Shown here piece after piece: positions 42,982 through 52,035 of a stretch of DNA of 64,000 nt (its first letter is position 1; the number at the start of each line of letters is the position of its first letter). The notes below the pieces were generated by a model. That model was not told the DNA's origin and did not search any database. It saw nothing but the letters and a program-made list of their open reading frames with translations. The DNA lies in the NCBI GenBank assembly GCA_944322725.1, contig CALUPU010000004.1, positions 103,050-167,049 of the forward strand, read 5' to 3'. The translations under genes were made by a program, and so were the position numbers. Source of the stretch: Candidatus Gastranaerophilales bacterium (GTDB lineage: Bacteria; Cyanobacteriota; Vampirovibrionia; Gastranaerophilales; Gastranaerophilaceae).

Positions 42982-43290
42982 ACAGGAACAATATTGCTTG
43001 GTATTGAATTTTCAAACATTGGATTAGATAAATCACTGTGGTTTGCACTTTTCATTCTGTTTCAGCTTTTTGACAGCTATAGTTTTATGGAATTGTTTTT
43101 CGAAACTACATCGGCACTTGCTACAGTAGGGTTAAGTATTGGAATAACTGCTGATTTGAGCACAATTTGCAAAGTTATTCTGTCAATTACAATGTTCTTA
43201 GGCCGAATAGGTGCATTAACGCTCGGAATCGCTTTTTTCAGGGTAAAAGAAAGCAATATAGTCAGACCACAGTCTGACCTTGTCGTATAG
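42982..43290 (+). pseudogene. remnant of a KtrB/TrkH potassium transporter
   Basis: The frame from 42982 to the stop at 43290 encodes about 100 residues. The second half is the conserved C-terminal end of the KtrB/TrkH ion channel: FMELFFETTSALATVGLSIG, then GITADLS, then MFLGRIGALTLGIAFF. The first 30 residues (TGTILLGIEFSN, LDKSLWFALF) look like an earlier helix of the same family, so the centre with two pore loops is missing. A TGA precedes it in frame and no start with a ribosome site is present. It lies next to the KdpDE-like pair, fitting loss of a potassium uptake gene. Confidence 0.65.
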
Positions 43291-43301
43291 AAAAGTGTGT
43301 A

Positions 43302-43330
43302 TTTACCTGTACTTGCCCGCGTATTATAAT
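43302..43330 (+). promoter_or_regulatory. promoter of the M29 aminopeptidase gene
   Basis: TTTACC (43302-43307), 17 bases, TATAAT (43325-43330), 31 bases before the ATG at 43361. AGAGGAAAG is the ribosome site. Confidence 0.6.
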
Positions 43331-43360
43331 GTATTAACAATATAAAATAGAGGAAAGTTT

Positions 43361-44464
43361 ATGAATACATTATGGGAAAAATACGCCAAGGTACTTGTTG
43401 ATTACTCAACAAAAGTAAAAAAAAGAGACCTTGTAATAATCAGGGCAACAAGCCATGAGGCACAGCCGCTTGTTAAAGAGATATACAAACAGGTGCTTTT
43501 AAAAGGCGCGAATCCTGTTGTCAAAACAGCTATGGACGGGCTTGCAGAAACTTTTATCAAATACGCTGACGATGAACAGTTAGGCTACATTGACCCTATG
43601 ACAGAAATTGAATATGAAAAAGCAGATGTACTTATTTCAATAGGCGCACCACTTAACACAAAATCTATGGCTAAAGCTGACTCTAAAAAAATGGCGGTGC
43701 GCTCTGCAGCAACAAGAGAACTCTCAAATAAAATGCTTAAACGTTCTGCTGAAGGTTCTCTTAGATGGGTAATAGCGGATTTTCCGACAAATGCTCTGGC
43801 TCAAGAAGCAAATATGTCATTAGACGAATATACAGAATTTTTAATAAAAGCCTGCTATTTGCATTTGGATAATCCAATTGAAAAGTGGAAAGAAATCGAT
43901 AAAGAACAGCAAAGGCTCGCTGATTACCTAAACAAAACCACAAAACTCCACATAATCGGCGAAGAAACCGACATAACTTTTGACACAACAGGCAGAAAAT
44001 GGCTTAACTGTTCCGGACAATGCAATTTTCCTGATGGAGAGATTTACACATCTCCTGTTGAAGACAGTGCTAACGGAACAATTTATTTTGACTTCCCTCA
44101 AATTTACAGAGGCAACGAAGCGCAAAAAGTAAAAGTACGCCTTGAAAATGGCAAAGTTGTAGAAGCAAGTGCCGAAAAAGGCGAAGAGTTTTTCCTCAAC
44201 ATGATAAATATGGATGAAGGAGCAAAATTCGTAGGCGAAATTGCAATCGGAACCAACAATATGATCCAGGACATCACTGGAAATATTTTGTTTGACGAAA
44301 AAATCGGAGGCGCAATCCACATGGCACTTGGTGCTTCGTACCCCGAAGCAGGAGGAAAGAATGTTTCAGGTCTGCACTGGGACTTAATCAAAAACATGAA
44401 AAACGACTCCGAAATTTATGCAGACGATGTTTTAATATACAAAGACGGAAAGTTTGTAATATAA
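43361..44464 (+). CDS. M29 family aminopeptidase
   Basis: Metal-dependent aminopeptidase related to AmpS and aminopeptidase T, 367 residues. The N-terminal domain has KRDLVIIRATSHEAQPLVKEI. The metal ligands are expected in NCSGQCNFPDGEIYTSPVED, the Glu in KGEEFFLNM, the His in GGAIHMALG and the Asp in SGLHWDLI, all in family order. Cytosolic, no signal sequence. It ends one base before bioA with no terminator, so the two are co-transcribed, although no biochemical link is obvious. Confidence 0.92.
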   Translation: MNTLWEKYAKVLVDYSTKVKKRDLVIIRATSHEAQPLVKEIYKQVLLKGANPVVKTAMDGLAETFIKYADDEQLGYIDPMTEIEYEKADVLISIGAPLNTKSMAKADSKKMAVRSAATRELSNKMLKRSAEGSLRWVIADFPTNALAQEANMSLDEYTEFLIKACYLHLDNPIEKWKEIDKEQQRLADYLNKTTKLHIIGEETDITFDTTGRKWLNCSGQCNFPDGEIYTSPVEDSANGTIYFDFPQIYRGNEAQKVKVRLENGKVVEASAEKGEEFFLNMINMDEGAKFVGEIAIGTNNMIQDITGNILFDEKIGGAIHMALGASYPEAGGKNVSGLHWDLIKNMKNDSEIYADDVLIYKDGKFVI

Positions 44465-44465
44465 A

Positions 44466-45827
44466 ATGAAAACGGAAAAAGACAGATGGATAGAAAAAGA
44501 TTTAAAATACGTGTGGCACCCTGATACACAGATGAAACAGTATGAGGGAAATAACTATAAACCAACACTGATTGAACACGGTGAAGGAATATACGTATAT
44601 GATGCTGATGGCAACAAATATATTGATGCAGTAGCCTCCTGGTGGGTAAACACACTCGGACACTCTGTACCAAGACTCAATAAAGTACTTTATGAACAGG
44701 CAAGCAAAATTGAGCATATACTTCTTGCTGATTTCACACACAAGCCGGCAATTGAACTTGCTCAAAGGCTTGTAAAACTAGCCGGAGAACCTTTTTCTAA
44801 AGTATTTTACTCAGATGACGGGTCTACTGCCGTAGAAGTTGCCATAAAAATGGCTTATCAATACTGGTATCAGAAAGGTCAGCCGCAAAAAAAATACTTT
44901 GTCTCCATGACAGATTCTTATCACGGGGATACACTGGGGTCTGTATCTGTCGGAGGAATTGATATTTACAAAGAAGTATTCAACCCGCTTGTGTTTGAAA
45001 CACTTAAAGTCTGTGCTCCATATTGTTACAGATGCCCAAAGGGCTGTAATCAAAATGATTGCAACATAGACTGCATTGAAGATGTAGTCAAACTGTTTAA
45101 GGAACGACACAATGAAATTGCGGCAATAATTGTTGAGCCGTTAGTGCAGGGTGCTGCGGGTATGAGAATGTACCCCGCAGAATACCTGAACAGGTTAAGA
45201 ATTCTTTGTGACGAGTACGATATTTTGCTTATTGATGACGAAGTAGCAATGGCTTTTGGCAGAACAGGCAAATATTTTGCATTTGAACATGCCGGAATAA
45301 AACCGGATATTTTCTGCGTTGCTAAAGGCATCACAGCAGGCTATGTGCCTCTTGCTGCAACAATCACAACGGACAAAATATACAATGCATTTTACGATGA
45401 TTTTTCAAAACTCAAAACTTTTTACCACGGTCACAGCTTTACGGGCAATCCTATAGCCTGTGCTGTTGCAAATGAAACATTGAAAATAATGGAAGAAGAA
45501 AAAATCGTAGAACATCTCCCTGCAAAAAGCTGTGCTTTTAAACAAGCGCTTAAAAAGTTTGAACAGTTAAAACATGTCGGAGATATCCGTCATATCGGTA
45601 TGATAGGCGCAATTGAACTTGTAAAAAACAAAGAAACTAAGGAACCGTATGTATTTAATGAAAGAATTGGTCATAGAGTATTTTTAGAAGCAATGAAAAG
45701 AGGTGCAATTCTTCGTCCGATAGGAAATGTGATATATTTTATGCCTCCGTTAATAATAACAGAGGCACAAATAGAAGAATTAACACAAATTGCTTATGAC
45801 TCAATAAAAACCGTCACAGAGTGCTAA
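44466..45827 (+). CDS. bioA: adenosylmethionine-8-amino-7-oxononanoate aminotransferase
   Basis: PLP enzyme of biotin synthesis that aminates KAPA to DAPA with S-adenosylmethionine as donor. 453 residues. WHPDTQMKQY at the start and VASWWVNTLGHS are BioA signatures. FYSDDGSTAVEVAIKMAYQY, DSYHGDTLG and CVAKGITAGYVPLA (PLP Lys) follow. A Cys-rich insert (CAPYCYRCPKGCNQNDC and two more Cys) lies near residues 180-200. No other biotin gene is nearby, so the pathway is dispersed or partly lost. It overlaps the convergent rph gene by four bases. Confidence 0.94.
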   Translation: MKTEKDRWIEKDLKYVWHPDTQMKQYEGNNYKPTLIEHGEGIYVYDADGNKYIDAVASWWVNTLGHSVPRLNKVLYEQASKIEHILLADFTHKPAIELAQRLVKLAGEPFSKVFYSDDGSTAVEVAIKMAYQYWYQKGQPQKKYFVSMTDSYHGDTLGSVSVGGIDIYKEVFNPLVFETLKVCAPYCYRCPKGCNQNDCNIDCIEDVVKLFKERHNEIAAIIVEPLVQGAAGMRMYPAEYLNRLRILCDEYDILLIDDEVAMAFGRTGKYFAFEHAGIKPDIFCVAKGITAGYVPLAATITTDKIYNAFYDDFSKLKTFYHGHSFTGNPIACAVANETLKIMEEEKIVEHLPAKSCAFKQALKKFEQLKHVGDIRHIGMIGAIELVKNKETKEPYVFNERIGHRVFLEAMKRGAILRPIGNVIYFMPPLIITEAQIEELTQIAYDSIKTVTEC

Positions 45828-46525
45828 TATTTTTTTATGATTTTTTGAATAGCACTTTCTGCTGTATCAAGTATCTGGTACAGTTCTTGTTTTGTAAACG
45901 GATTTCCTTCGGCTGTTGTTTGAAACTCAATAATTTTACCGTTTTGGGTCATTACTACATTTGAGTCAACCTGTGCATGAGAGTCCTCAGAGTAATCGAG
46001 GTCAAGTTTTACTTCTCCGTCGATAATGCCGATAGACACTGCTGCAATGGGCTCGAGTATAGGGTTTTGTGCAAGTTTACCTTCTTCCATAAGTTTTTTT
46101 ACCGCATCTTCAAGAACAATATAACCGCCGCAAATGCTTGCACATCTTGTTCCGCCGTCTGCCTGGATTACATCTGCATCTATTGTAATTGTAAGTCCTG
46201 TCATTTTTTCTAAATCCACGCAAGAACGCAGGCTTCTGCCAATCAGTCTTTGGATTTCCTGCGTACGTCCTGAAATTTTTGAACGCTCTCTCTGGCATCT
46301 TGTGTGAGTTGAAGTAGGAAGCAAGGAGTATTCCGCTGTTACCCAGCCTCTCGGGTCATCTTTTTCCATCCATTTTGGTACTTTTTCATCTACCGAGGCC
46401 GTTACAATCACCTTTGTGTCGCCAAATTCTACAAGTACAGAACTTAATGCATGTTTTGTATAATTTTTTATAAAATTAATTTCTCTTAATTCATCATTTT
46501 TTCGACCGTTTAAACGTTCAGACAT
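45824..46525 (-). CDS. rph: ribonuclease PH
   Basis: Phosphorolytic 3'-5' exoribonuclease that trims tRNA precursors. 233 residues, near the usual 238. VLVEFGDTKVIVTASV and GWVTAEYSLLPTSTHTR are present. The phosphate-binding RSKISGRTQEIQRLIGRSLR and TITIDADVIQADGGTR complete the signature, as do the metal-binding Asp residues near KLDLDYSEDS. Divergent from metG across a 74-bp control region. Confidence 0.96.
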   Translation of the reverse strand: MSERLNGRKNDELREINFIKNYTKHALSSVLVEFGDTKVIVTASVDEKVPKWMEKDDPRGWVTAEYSLLPTSTHTRCQRERSKISGRTQEIQRLIGRSLRSCVDLEKMTGLTITIDADVIQADGGTRCASICGGYIVLEDAVKKLMEEGKLAQNPILEPIAAVSIGIIDGEVKLDLDYSEDSHAQVDSNVVMTQNGKIIEFQTTAEGNPFTKQELYQILDTAESAIQKIIKKY

Positions 46526-46560
46526 TTTATGGCTCCTTTATTCTCTAAGCATTTTGTGTT

Positions 46561-46589
46561 ACTTTTATCTTAGCAAATAAGATAAAAGT
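46561..46589. promoter_or_regulatory. 12-bp perfect inverted repeat just upstream of metG
   Basis: ACTTTTATCTTA (46561-46572) and TAAGATAAAAGT (46578-46589) around GCAAA, ending ten bases before the metG ATG. It may be an operator over a -10-like TAAGAT (with TTGTGT 18 bases upstream) or an RNA hairpin beside the ribosome site. Confidence 0.55.
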
Positions 46590-46599
46590 GGGATAGATT

Positions 46600-48174
46600 A
46601 TGACAAAATTTTACTTAACTACGGCTATTGACTATGTGAATGGTGCTCCTCATATAGGGCACGCATATGAAAAAATACAAACAGATGTTATTGCACGTCA
46701 TTTTCGTCAAAGAATTGACGATGTATACTTCTTAACAGGCACAGACGAGCACGGTATTAAAATCCAAAAAACAGCTGCGTCAATGGGTATTACACCAAAA
46801 GAATTGTGTGACCAAAATGCAAACAAATTTAAAGAATGCTGGGCTGGTCTTGATATTTCTTACAACAAACTAATCCGCACCACTGATGAAGAACACGAAA
46901 AAATTGTTCAAAAAATATTTAAAAAATTGCAGGATAACGGAGATATTTACAAACATTCTTACACAGGCTTGTACTGCTCCGGATGCGAGTCATTCCTTAA
47001 TCCGCGTGATTTGACAGAAGACGGGCTTTGTCCCGACCATCTTAAAAAGCCGGAAGAAGTAAAAGAAGAAAACTATTTCTTTAAACTTTCAAAATACAAA
47101 GACAGAATAATTGAACACATCAAAAAGAACCCTGATTTTATTCAACCGGAATTCAGAGCAAACGAAGTTTTAAACCAGCTTGAACACATCGAAGATATTT
47201 CCGTATCCCGCTCAAAAGAATCCGTAAGCTGGGGTATCCCTGTTCTTGGTGATGATTCACAAATCATTTATGTATGGATTGACGCACTGTCAAACTATAT
47301 CACAGCACTTGGCTATGACCCTGAAACTCCGTCTGATATGTTTAAAACCTACTGGCCTGCTGATGTTCAGGTAATTGGCAAGGATATTTTGAAATTCCAC
47401 GCTATATACTGGCCGGCATTCTTGATGGCATTGGATATTCCTTTGCCAAAAACAATCCTTGCTCACGGATGGATTACAATTGACCAGACAAAAATGTCAA
47501 AATCTCTGGGCAACGTTATTGCGCCAAAAGATGTAATGGAAACATTTGAGCTAACACATCCTGATGCATTCAGATACTTTATGATGGTTACTGCTCCTAC
47601 AGGCAGAGACGGCAACTACTCTGATGTGGACTTTAAAGAAAGAGTTAATGCTGACCTTGCAAACAACATCGGAAACCTCTTAAACAGAACGCTTAATATG
47701 CAGGTAAAATACTTTGACGGAGAAATCAAACCGGAATTTATAACAGATTCGGATAATGAAATTGCAAAAGAAGCTTTAAAAACCGTACAGCTTGTTAAAA
47801 ACCGTTTTGACAAATACGAGGTAGCAGAAGCAGCACAGGAGATTGTAAACTTCTCAAATACCATAAACAAATATGTAAACGACACTGCTCCCTGGAGCCT
47901 TGCTAAAGAAGGCAAAATGGAAGAATGTGCCAAAGTTTTGTATAACGTGCTTGAATCTATGAGATTTATTGCAGCACTTCTTGCGCCTTATACTCCTAAT
48001 ATTTCGCAAGATGTTTATGAACAGCTAAACAGGAGTGAAAAAGCTGTAGAAGTAAAACTTGATGAGCTCAAGTGGGGAGACATTCCTGCAGGCAAAATTA
48101 CAGAAAAAGAAAAAATTAAACCTGTTTTCTTAAGGCTGGATTCTGAAATTGCAGGTGCTTCTAAAAAAGGATAA
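46600..48174 (+). CDS. metG: methionyl-tRNA synthetase
   Basis: Charges tRNA-Met. Class I synthetase, 524 residues. The HIGH motif is in GAPHIGHAYEKIQTDV, the zinc-type knuckle in CSGCESFLNPRDL with CPDH, and KMSKS in TKMSKSLGNVI. The C-terminal anticodon-binding helical domain has WSLAKEGKMEECA. The extra EMAP-like C-terminal dimerisation domain of longer forms is absent. The stop is two bases before the prfB ATG, so the translation genes are one operon. The inverted repeat at 46561 probably sits in its promoter or leader. Confidence 0.97.
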   Translation: MTKFYLTTAIDYVNGAPHIGHAYEKIQTDVIARHFRQRIDDVYFLTGTDEHGIKIQKTAASMGITPKELCDQNANKFKECWAGLDISYNKLIRTTDEEHEKIVQKIFKKLQDNGDIYKHSYTGLYCSGCESFLNPRDLTEDGLCPDHLKKPEEVKEENYFFKLSKYKDRIIEHIKKNPDFIQPEFRANEVLNQLEHIEDISVSRSKESVSWGIPVLGDDSQIIYVWIDALSNYITALGYDPETPSDMFKTYWPADVQVIGKDILKFHAIYWPAFLMALDIPLPKTILAHGWITIDQTKMSKSLGNVIAPKDVMETFELTHPDAFRYFMMVTAPTGRDGNYSDVDFKERVNADLANNIGNLLNRTLNMQVKYFDGEIKPEFITDSDNEIAKEALKTVQLVKNRFDKYEVAEAAQEIVNFSNTINKYVNDTAPWSLAKEGKMEECAKVLYNVLESMRFIAALLAPYTPNISQDVYEQLNRSEKAVEVKLDELKWGDIPAGKITEKEKIKPVFLRLDSEIAGASKKG

Positions 48175-48176
48175 AA

Positions 48177-49281
48177 ATGATAGATATTGAACAAAAACAA
48201 AAGTTAGAAGATTTGGCTTTGAAAATAAACAAAGCGAAGGAGTGTCTTTGACCTTGCTAAAGTAAAAGCAAAGGCAAATGAACTTGATTCAAAACTTCAG
48301 AACGAAGATATCTGGTCTGACCCTCAAGGTGCTGCAAAGTTATCTCAAGAGATGACAGAGTGTAAAAATACACTTCAAAAGGCAGAAAATTGGGATAAAT
48401 GCATTGATGACTGCAATGTTCTTATCGAACTGTACAACGAAACAGAAGACGAATCACTGTGGGAAGAACTGCAAAATACTCTCGATAATCTTGAAAAAGA
48501 AATGAATGAGTGGGAAATTCAGATGACGCTGTCCGGCGAATATGATGCTTATGATGCTATTTTGACGGTTAATGCAGGTGCTGGCGGTACAGATGCGCAG
48601 GACTGGGCACAGATGCTTCTTCGAATGTACACACGCTGGGCTGAATCTAAAGGCTGGAAAGTCGAACTTCTGGATAAATCCGATGGTGATGAGGCAGGTA
48701 TAAAATCTGCAACAGTAAAAGTAACCGGCAAATATGCCTTCGGACTTGCTAAGGCAGAAAGAGGCGTGCACAGGCTTGTTCGTATTTCTCCGTTTAATGC
48801 TAACGGCAAACGACAGACAAGCTTTGCATCGCTTGAGGTAAGCCCAGTAATAGAAGATTTTGAAAAAGCAATACATATCCCGCCTGAAGATTTGGAAGTT
48901 GACACAATGCGCTCAGGAGGTGCAGGCGGGCAAAACGTAAACAAGGTAGAAACCGCAGTCAGGATTTTGCATAAACCTACTGGAATTGTTGTAAAATGCC
49001 AGCAGCAGCGCTCACAATTGCAAAATAAAGAAACGGCAATGCAGATGCTTGCGTCAAAACTTCTTGCTATAAAACAGGCTGAACATGACAAGAAGCTTGC
49101 AGAACTAAAAGGAGAAAATTTTGATATAAACTTTGGTTCACAAATTCGCTCATACGTTTTTCACCCGTACAAAATGGTTAAAGACCACAGAACAGGATAC
49201 GAAGTCGGCAATGTTGATGCTGTTATGGATGGTGAAATTGACGGGTTTATTGAGGCTTATTTAAAACAGAATATTGTTTAA
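48177..49281 (+). CDS. prfB: peptide chain release factor 2, with programmed +1 frameshift
   Basis: Recognises UGA and UAA stop codons and triggers peptide release. The gene is in two frames. The first 24 codons from the ATG at 48177 run to CTT then TGA (48249-48251), followed by C. A +1 shift at CTT continues with GAC at 48250, giving 367 residues. AAGGAG three bases before the CTT is the internal stimulatory Shine-Dalgarno, as in Escherichia coli prfB. The protein has the RF2-type SPF (RISPFNANG) and the GGQ motif in [16 protein letters not shown]. The frameshift makes synthesis depend on its own activity at UGA. Calling the gene from 48352 would lose the first domain. Confidence 0.96.
48237..48252 (+). 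promoter_or_regulatory. prfB frameshift site
   Basis: AAGGAG, three bases, CTT TGA C: slippery Leu codon, in-frame stop and weak-context C with a Shine-Dalgarno-like element at the canonical spacing. Confidence 0.93.
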
Positions 49282-50723
49282 AACTTTTTTTCAATCATTG
49301 CTTTGCTTAATATTTTTTCTTGTAAATCAGGTTTTATGTCTGCTGTCTTTTTGTTTTTATTTTCAAAATTAAGTTGAATTTCCGTAGGATAGGTTAAAAG
49401 GTAGTTTGTCATATAGACTTTACCGTTTGCATCGATTATTGCGTTGAAACGACTCGATTCTACAGCAGATTCCGGTATATCATATTCTTCTAAAATCATT
49501 TTGCGTCTTTGAAAAAGTATGTCATCTTTATCAACAAGATTTACTGCTCTGCCCTGTGCAAGTCTCAATGTATCAATTGATTCCGCTTTATTCTTTATGG
49601 TTTCCATGATGCTTTTCATATGTTCCATGTTTTTGACATATTTAAGATTACCGCATTTGATATCCTCAATATATTTATTTTCCAACTTAACGAGAATTTC
49701 ATCAATGAGTTCTTTCAGAGCCTGTTCCGTGTATCCGCCGGCATGTGTATTGTCAAAAGCACGTGATATAAATTCAAATTTATTATTCCGGATAATCGGT
49801 GTCAGAGTGTATAATACATTTGCCATACGGTCTGTATATATATTACGATACTTCATTGCCTTTTGAGGGTCAGACTCAATATATTTTACATAACGGGCAT
49901 TTGTTGAATGAAAAGGGTTCAATGATACATTGAAAAAACAAAACTTTTCACTGTTGCCATCTTGTAGAAAATATTGAACCAACTTTTCCATTTTTTGCTG
50001 GACTTTTTTATCTTTAGGATTCCATCCTGATGTATCAAAAACCTGTGGAAGTTGAGTGGCTTCATACATTATATCAACAAGTTCCGTAAAGTCATGTTCA
50101 TTGCCTTGCTTGTCCTTTATTGATATATCAGAACAATCTGCGTCATGGAAAAGTGCCAGATAAAGTTCTCTTTCTTCGAATAACAGTCCTTTGAGTCTTT
50201 TGTCGAGTTCTTTAAAACCTTCAGCCAGTGCACAATAATCTTCATAACTCATTTGATTGATTTTTTCACTTTTGTCTTTTTCTGTTTTTAACAGTAATGG
50301 AGGTTTTGCCTCTGCATAACAATGGACACACATATTGTGACAACCTCTGTGTACAGCTATTTCTTTTAGGTAGTGAGTTAAGAAATATATTTCTTTCATT
50401 GTCATACCTTTAAACACAGGTATGCCTTCCTGTATACCATCCAGTGTATCCAGGTTATAAGCGGATAAATAATTACGATTCCAGCGTTTTTTATTATCCT
50501 CAAGTTCATCATATTTTTTATTGAAATATTCTTTTGCCTTTTGGAACTTGTTATCGGAAGCATTAAACCATCTTGCATTAAATGACGGCGTAAAAGGTCT
50601 ATAATAAGGCAGATATGCTAAATTGCACATATTGTCTTTGTCTTGTACATGATTTACAGCAGAGGGATTTTTATTATTCTCTCTGAACGATGTGCTAAAT
50701 TCAAAGTTGTTGATTCTAAGCAT
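49278..50723 (-). CDS. radical SAM-type protein with lineage N-terminal module
   Basis: A protein of 481 residues if begun at the ATG at 50723 ([13 protein letters not shown]). An ATG at 50786 would overlap the upstream small gene. The leader is long and ends in TPSFNARWF near residue 55, a variant of the FKG module. A CxxxCxxC cluster in [14 protein letters not shown] is the usual 4Fe-4S site of radical SAM enzymes. The remainder is helical/beta with [13 protein letters not shown] and [13 protein letters not shown], fitting a TIM-barrel core. No SPASM Cys cluster is obvious. Substrate unknown. It overlaps the convergent prfB end by four bases. Confidence 0.75.
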   Translation of the reverse strand: MLRINNFEFSTSFRENNKNPSAVNHVQDKDNMCNLAYLPYYRPFTPSFNARWFNASDNKFQKAKEYFNKKYDELEDNKKRWNRNYLSAYNLDTLDGIQEGIPVFKGMTMKEIYFLTHYLKEIAVHRGCHNMCVHCYAEAKPPLLLKTEKDKSEKINQMSYEDYCALAEGFKELDKRLKGLLFEERELYLALFHDADCSDISIKDKQGNEHDFTELVDIMYEATQLPQVFDTSGWNPKDKKVQQKMEKLVQYFLQDGNSEKFCFFNVSLNPFHSTNARYVKYIESDPQKAMKYRNIYTDRMANVLYTLTPIIRNNKFEFISRAFDNTHAGGYTEQALKELIDEILVKLENKYIEDIKCGNLKYVKNMEHMKSIMETIKNKAESIDTLRLAQGRAVNLVDKDDILFQRRKMILEEYDIPESAVESSRFNAIIDANGKVYMTNYLLTYPTEIQLNFENKNKKTADIKPDLQEKILSKAMIEKKF

Positions 50724-50755
50724 ATACGAATAAAATCTCAACAAAATATTTTTTG

Positions 50756-50989
50756 CTATTGCAAATATCCGGGCGGGACAAAACAATATCTGGGCTTTTT
50801 ATCAAGCTGCATTTGAGCCATGGTAATAGACCTGAGGGCATCTGCACATTCTTTGCTTACGGGAGATGTCTGTATAGGCGAAGGTCTTAAATTTTGTATA
50901 GGATTTTCGGATGCCTGCTCAATTTTGTTTGAGTGCCTGTTAGCAGGCACTATATTGCCATGAGCAACAGCATTGTACATGTTTTCCAT
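50756..50989 (-). CDS. small Pro/Asn-rich hypothetical protein
   Basis: A 77-residue protein. Residues 10-45 are low-complexity and rich in Asn, Pro, Ser and Gln (PIQNLRPSPIQTSPVS). The second half is helical (ECADALRSITMAQMQLDKK) and ends in PRYCFVPPGYLQ. It lies 32 bases upstream of the radical SAM gene in the same direction. A small peptide gene next to a radical SAM gene can be a modification substrate, but the distance to known precursor families is large and this is only a possibility. Confidence 0.55.
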   Translation of the reverse strand: MENMYNAVAHGNIVPANRHSNKIEQASENPIQNLRPSPIQTSPVSKECADALRSITMAQMQLDKKPRYCFVPPGYLQ

Positions 50990-51081
50990 TTTTCACACAC
51001 TATGATTCACTACCTTATTTATATAAAAACATTTTGTTATAAGAAATTGCGCTGCTATTATATTTTTTTTACAATTGTATT

Positions 51082-52035
51082 ATGTTCGAAACAATGGATT
51101 TACAAATACAGTATCTGCTTTTGCTCCAGCAGTTTAGACAAGCTACACACGGAGCATTGGACGGATTTTTTATGGGGGCAACGTGGCTTGGCGAAGTTAT
51201 TATCCCGTTGAGTTTTATTTCCATAATTTATTGGGGTATCAATAAAAAAGCAGGTACTTTTTTGTTGTTTAACCTTGGGCTTACGCTATATGTAAATGTA
51301 TTTCTTAAAATGACAGCGTGCATAAAAAGACCATGGCTCATTGACTCAAGAGTGTGTCCGCTGGAAAAAGCCATGCCTGCTGCAGACGGGTATTCTTTCC
51401 CGAGCGGGCATACAGCAGGCGCAACTGCTGTGTGGGGTTCTTCTGCTTTCTGGTGGTGGAATAACAAAATTGTGCGCTACACTATGATAACATTTGTTTT
51501 ACTTGTTGCTTTTTCCAGAAATTATGTTGGTGTCCACACTCCGCAGGATGTAATAGTTTCAATACTTATTGGAATATGCCTGATGTTTGGAATTGACAGG
51601 CTGTTAAAATGGATTGATGCAAAAGACGGAAGGGATTTAATTTTTTATTCCGTGTTATTGCTTATGACAGCTTTTTTATGTATCTATCTTCATTTGAAGT
51701 GCTGCATGCAGATGGAGATATACGACAGTTTAAAAGATGTGGTAAATCCACTGGAGATGAAACACGGTGTATACGGCAAAATAGGATTTATGCTAGGCAT
51801 ATTTACTGGATGGATTATGGAGAGACGTTTTATAAAATTTGATATACAAGATGGTATCAATTTAAAAAAAGTGCTTTCTGTCATTTCCGGTATCGTTATT
51901 TTATACATTTTAATGATGTGTTTGAATAAAATTTTTGTAATCTTTATTGCAAAACATATAACAGCAGCAATAATAGCGTTTTTAACAGCTTTTTATATTA
52001 CATTTTTATACCCGCTTGTGCTAAAAAGGTTGTAA
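51082..52035 (+). CDS. PAP2 family membrane phosphatase
   Basis: Integral membrane phosphatase of the type 2 phosphatidic acid phosphatase family, 317 residues with about seven spans. The three catalytic motifs are complete: KMTACIKRPW (KxxxxxxRP), SFPSGHTAG (PSGH) and SRNYVGVHTPQDV (SRxxxxxHxxxD). Substrates in this family include phosphatidate, undecaprenyl pyrophosphate and lipid A phosphates; the sequence does not decide between them. The long C-terminal part (about residues 190-317) adds three to four spans beyond a minimal PAP2. It overlaps the convergent methyltransferase-like gene by 15 bases. Confidence 0.9.
   Translation: MFETMDLQIQYLLLLQQFRQATHGALDGFFMGATWLGEVIIPLSFISIIYWGINKKAGTFLLFNLGLTLYVNVFLKMTACIKRPWLIDSRVCPLEKAMPAADGYSFPSGHTAGATAVWGSSAFWWWNNKIVRYTMITFVLLVAFSRNYVGVHTPQDVIVSILIGICLMFGIDRLLKWIDAKDGRDLIFYSVLLLMTAFLCIYLHLKCCMQMEIYDSLKDVVNPLEMKHGVYGKIGFMLGIFTGWIMERRFIKFDIQDGINLKKVLSVISGIVILYILMMCLNKIFVIFIAKHITAAIIAFLTAFYITFLYPLVLKRL

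Noticed and set aside
48352..49281. Short prfB beginning at 48352
   Set aside because: The true start is at 48177 with the canonical programmed frameshift. The short form would lack the first helical domain.
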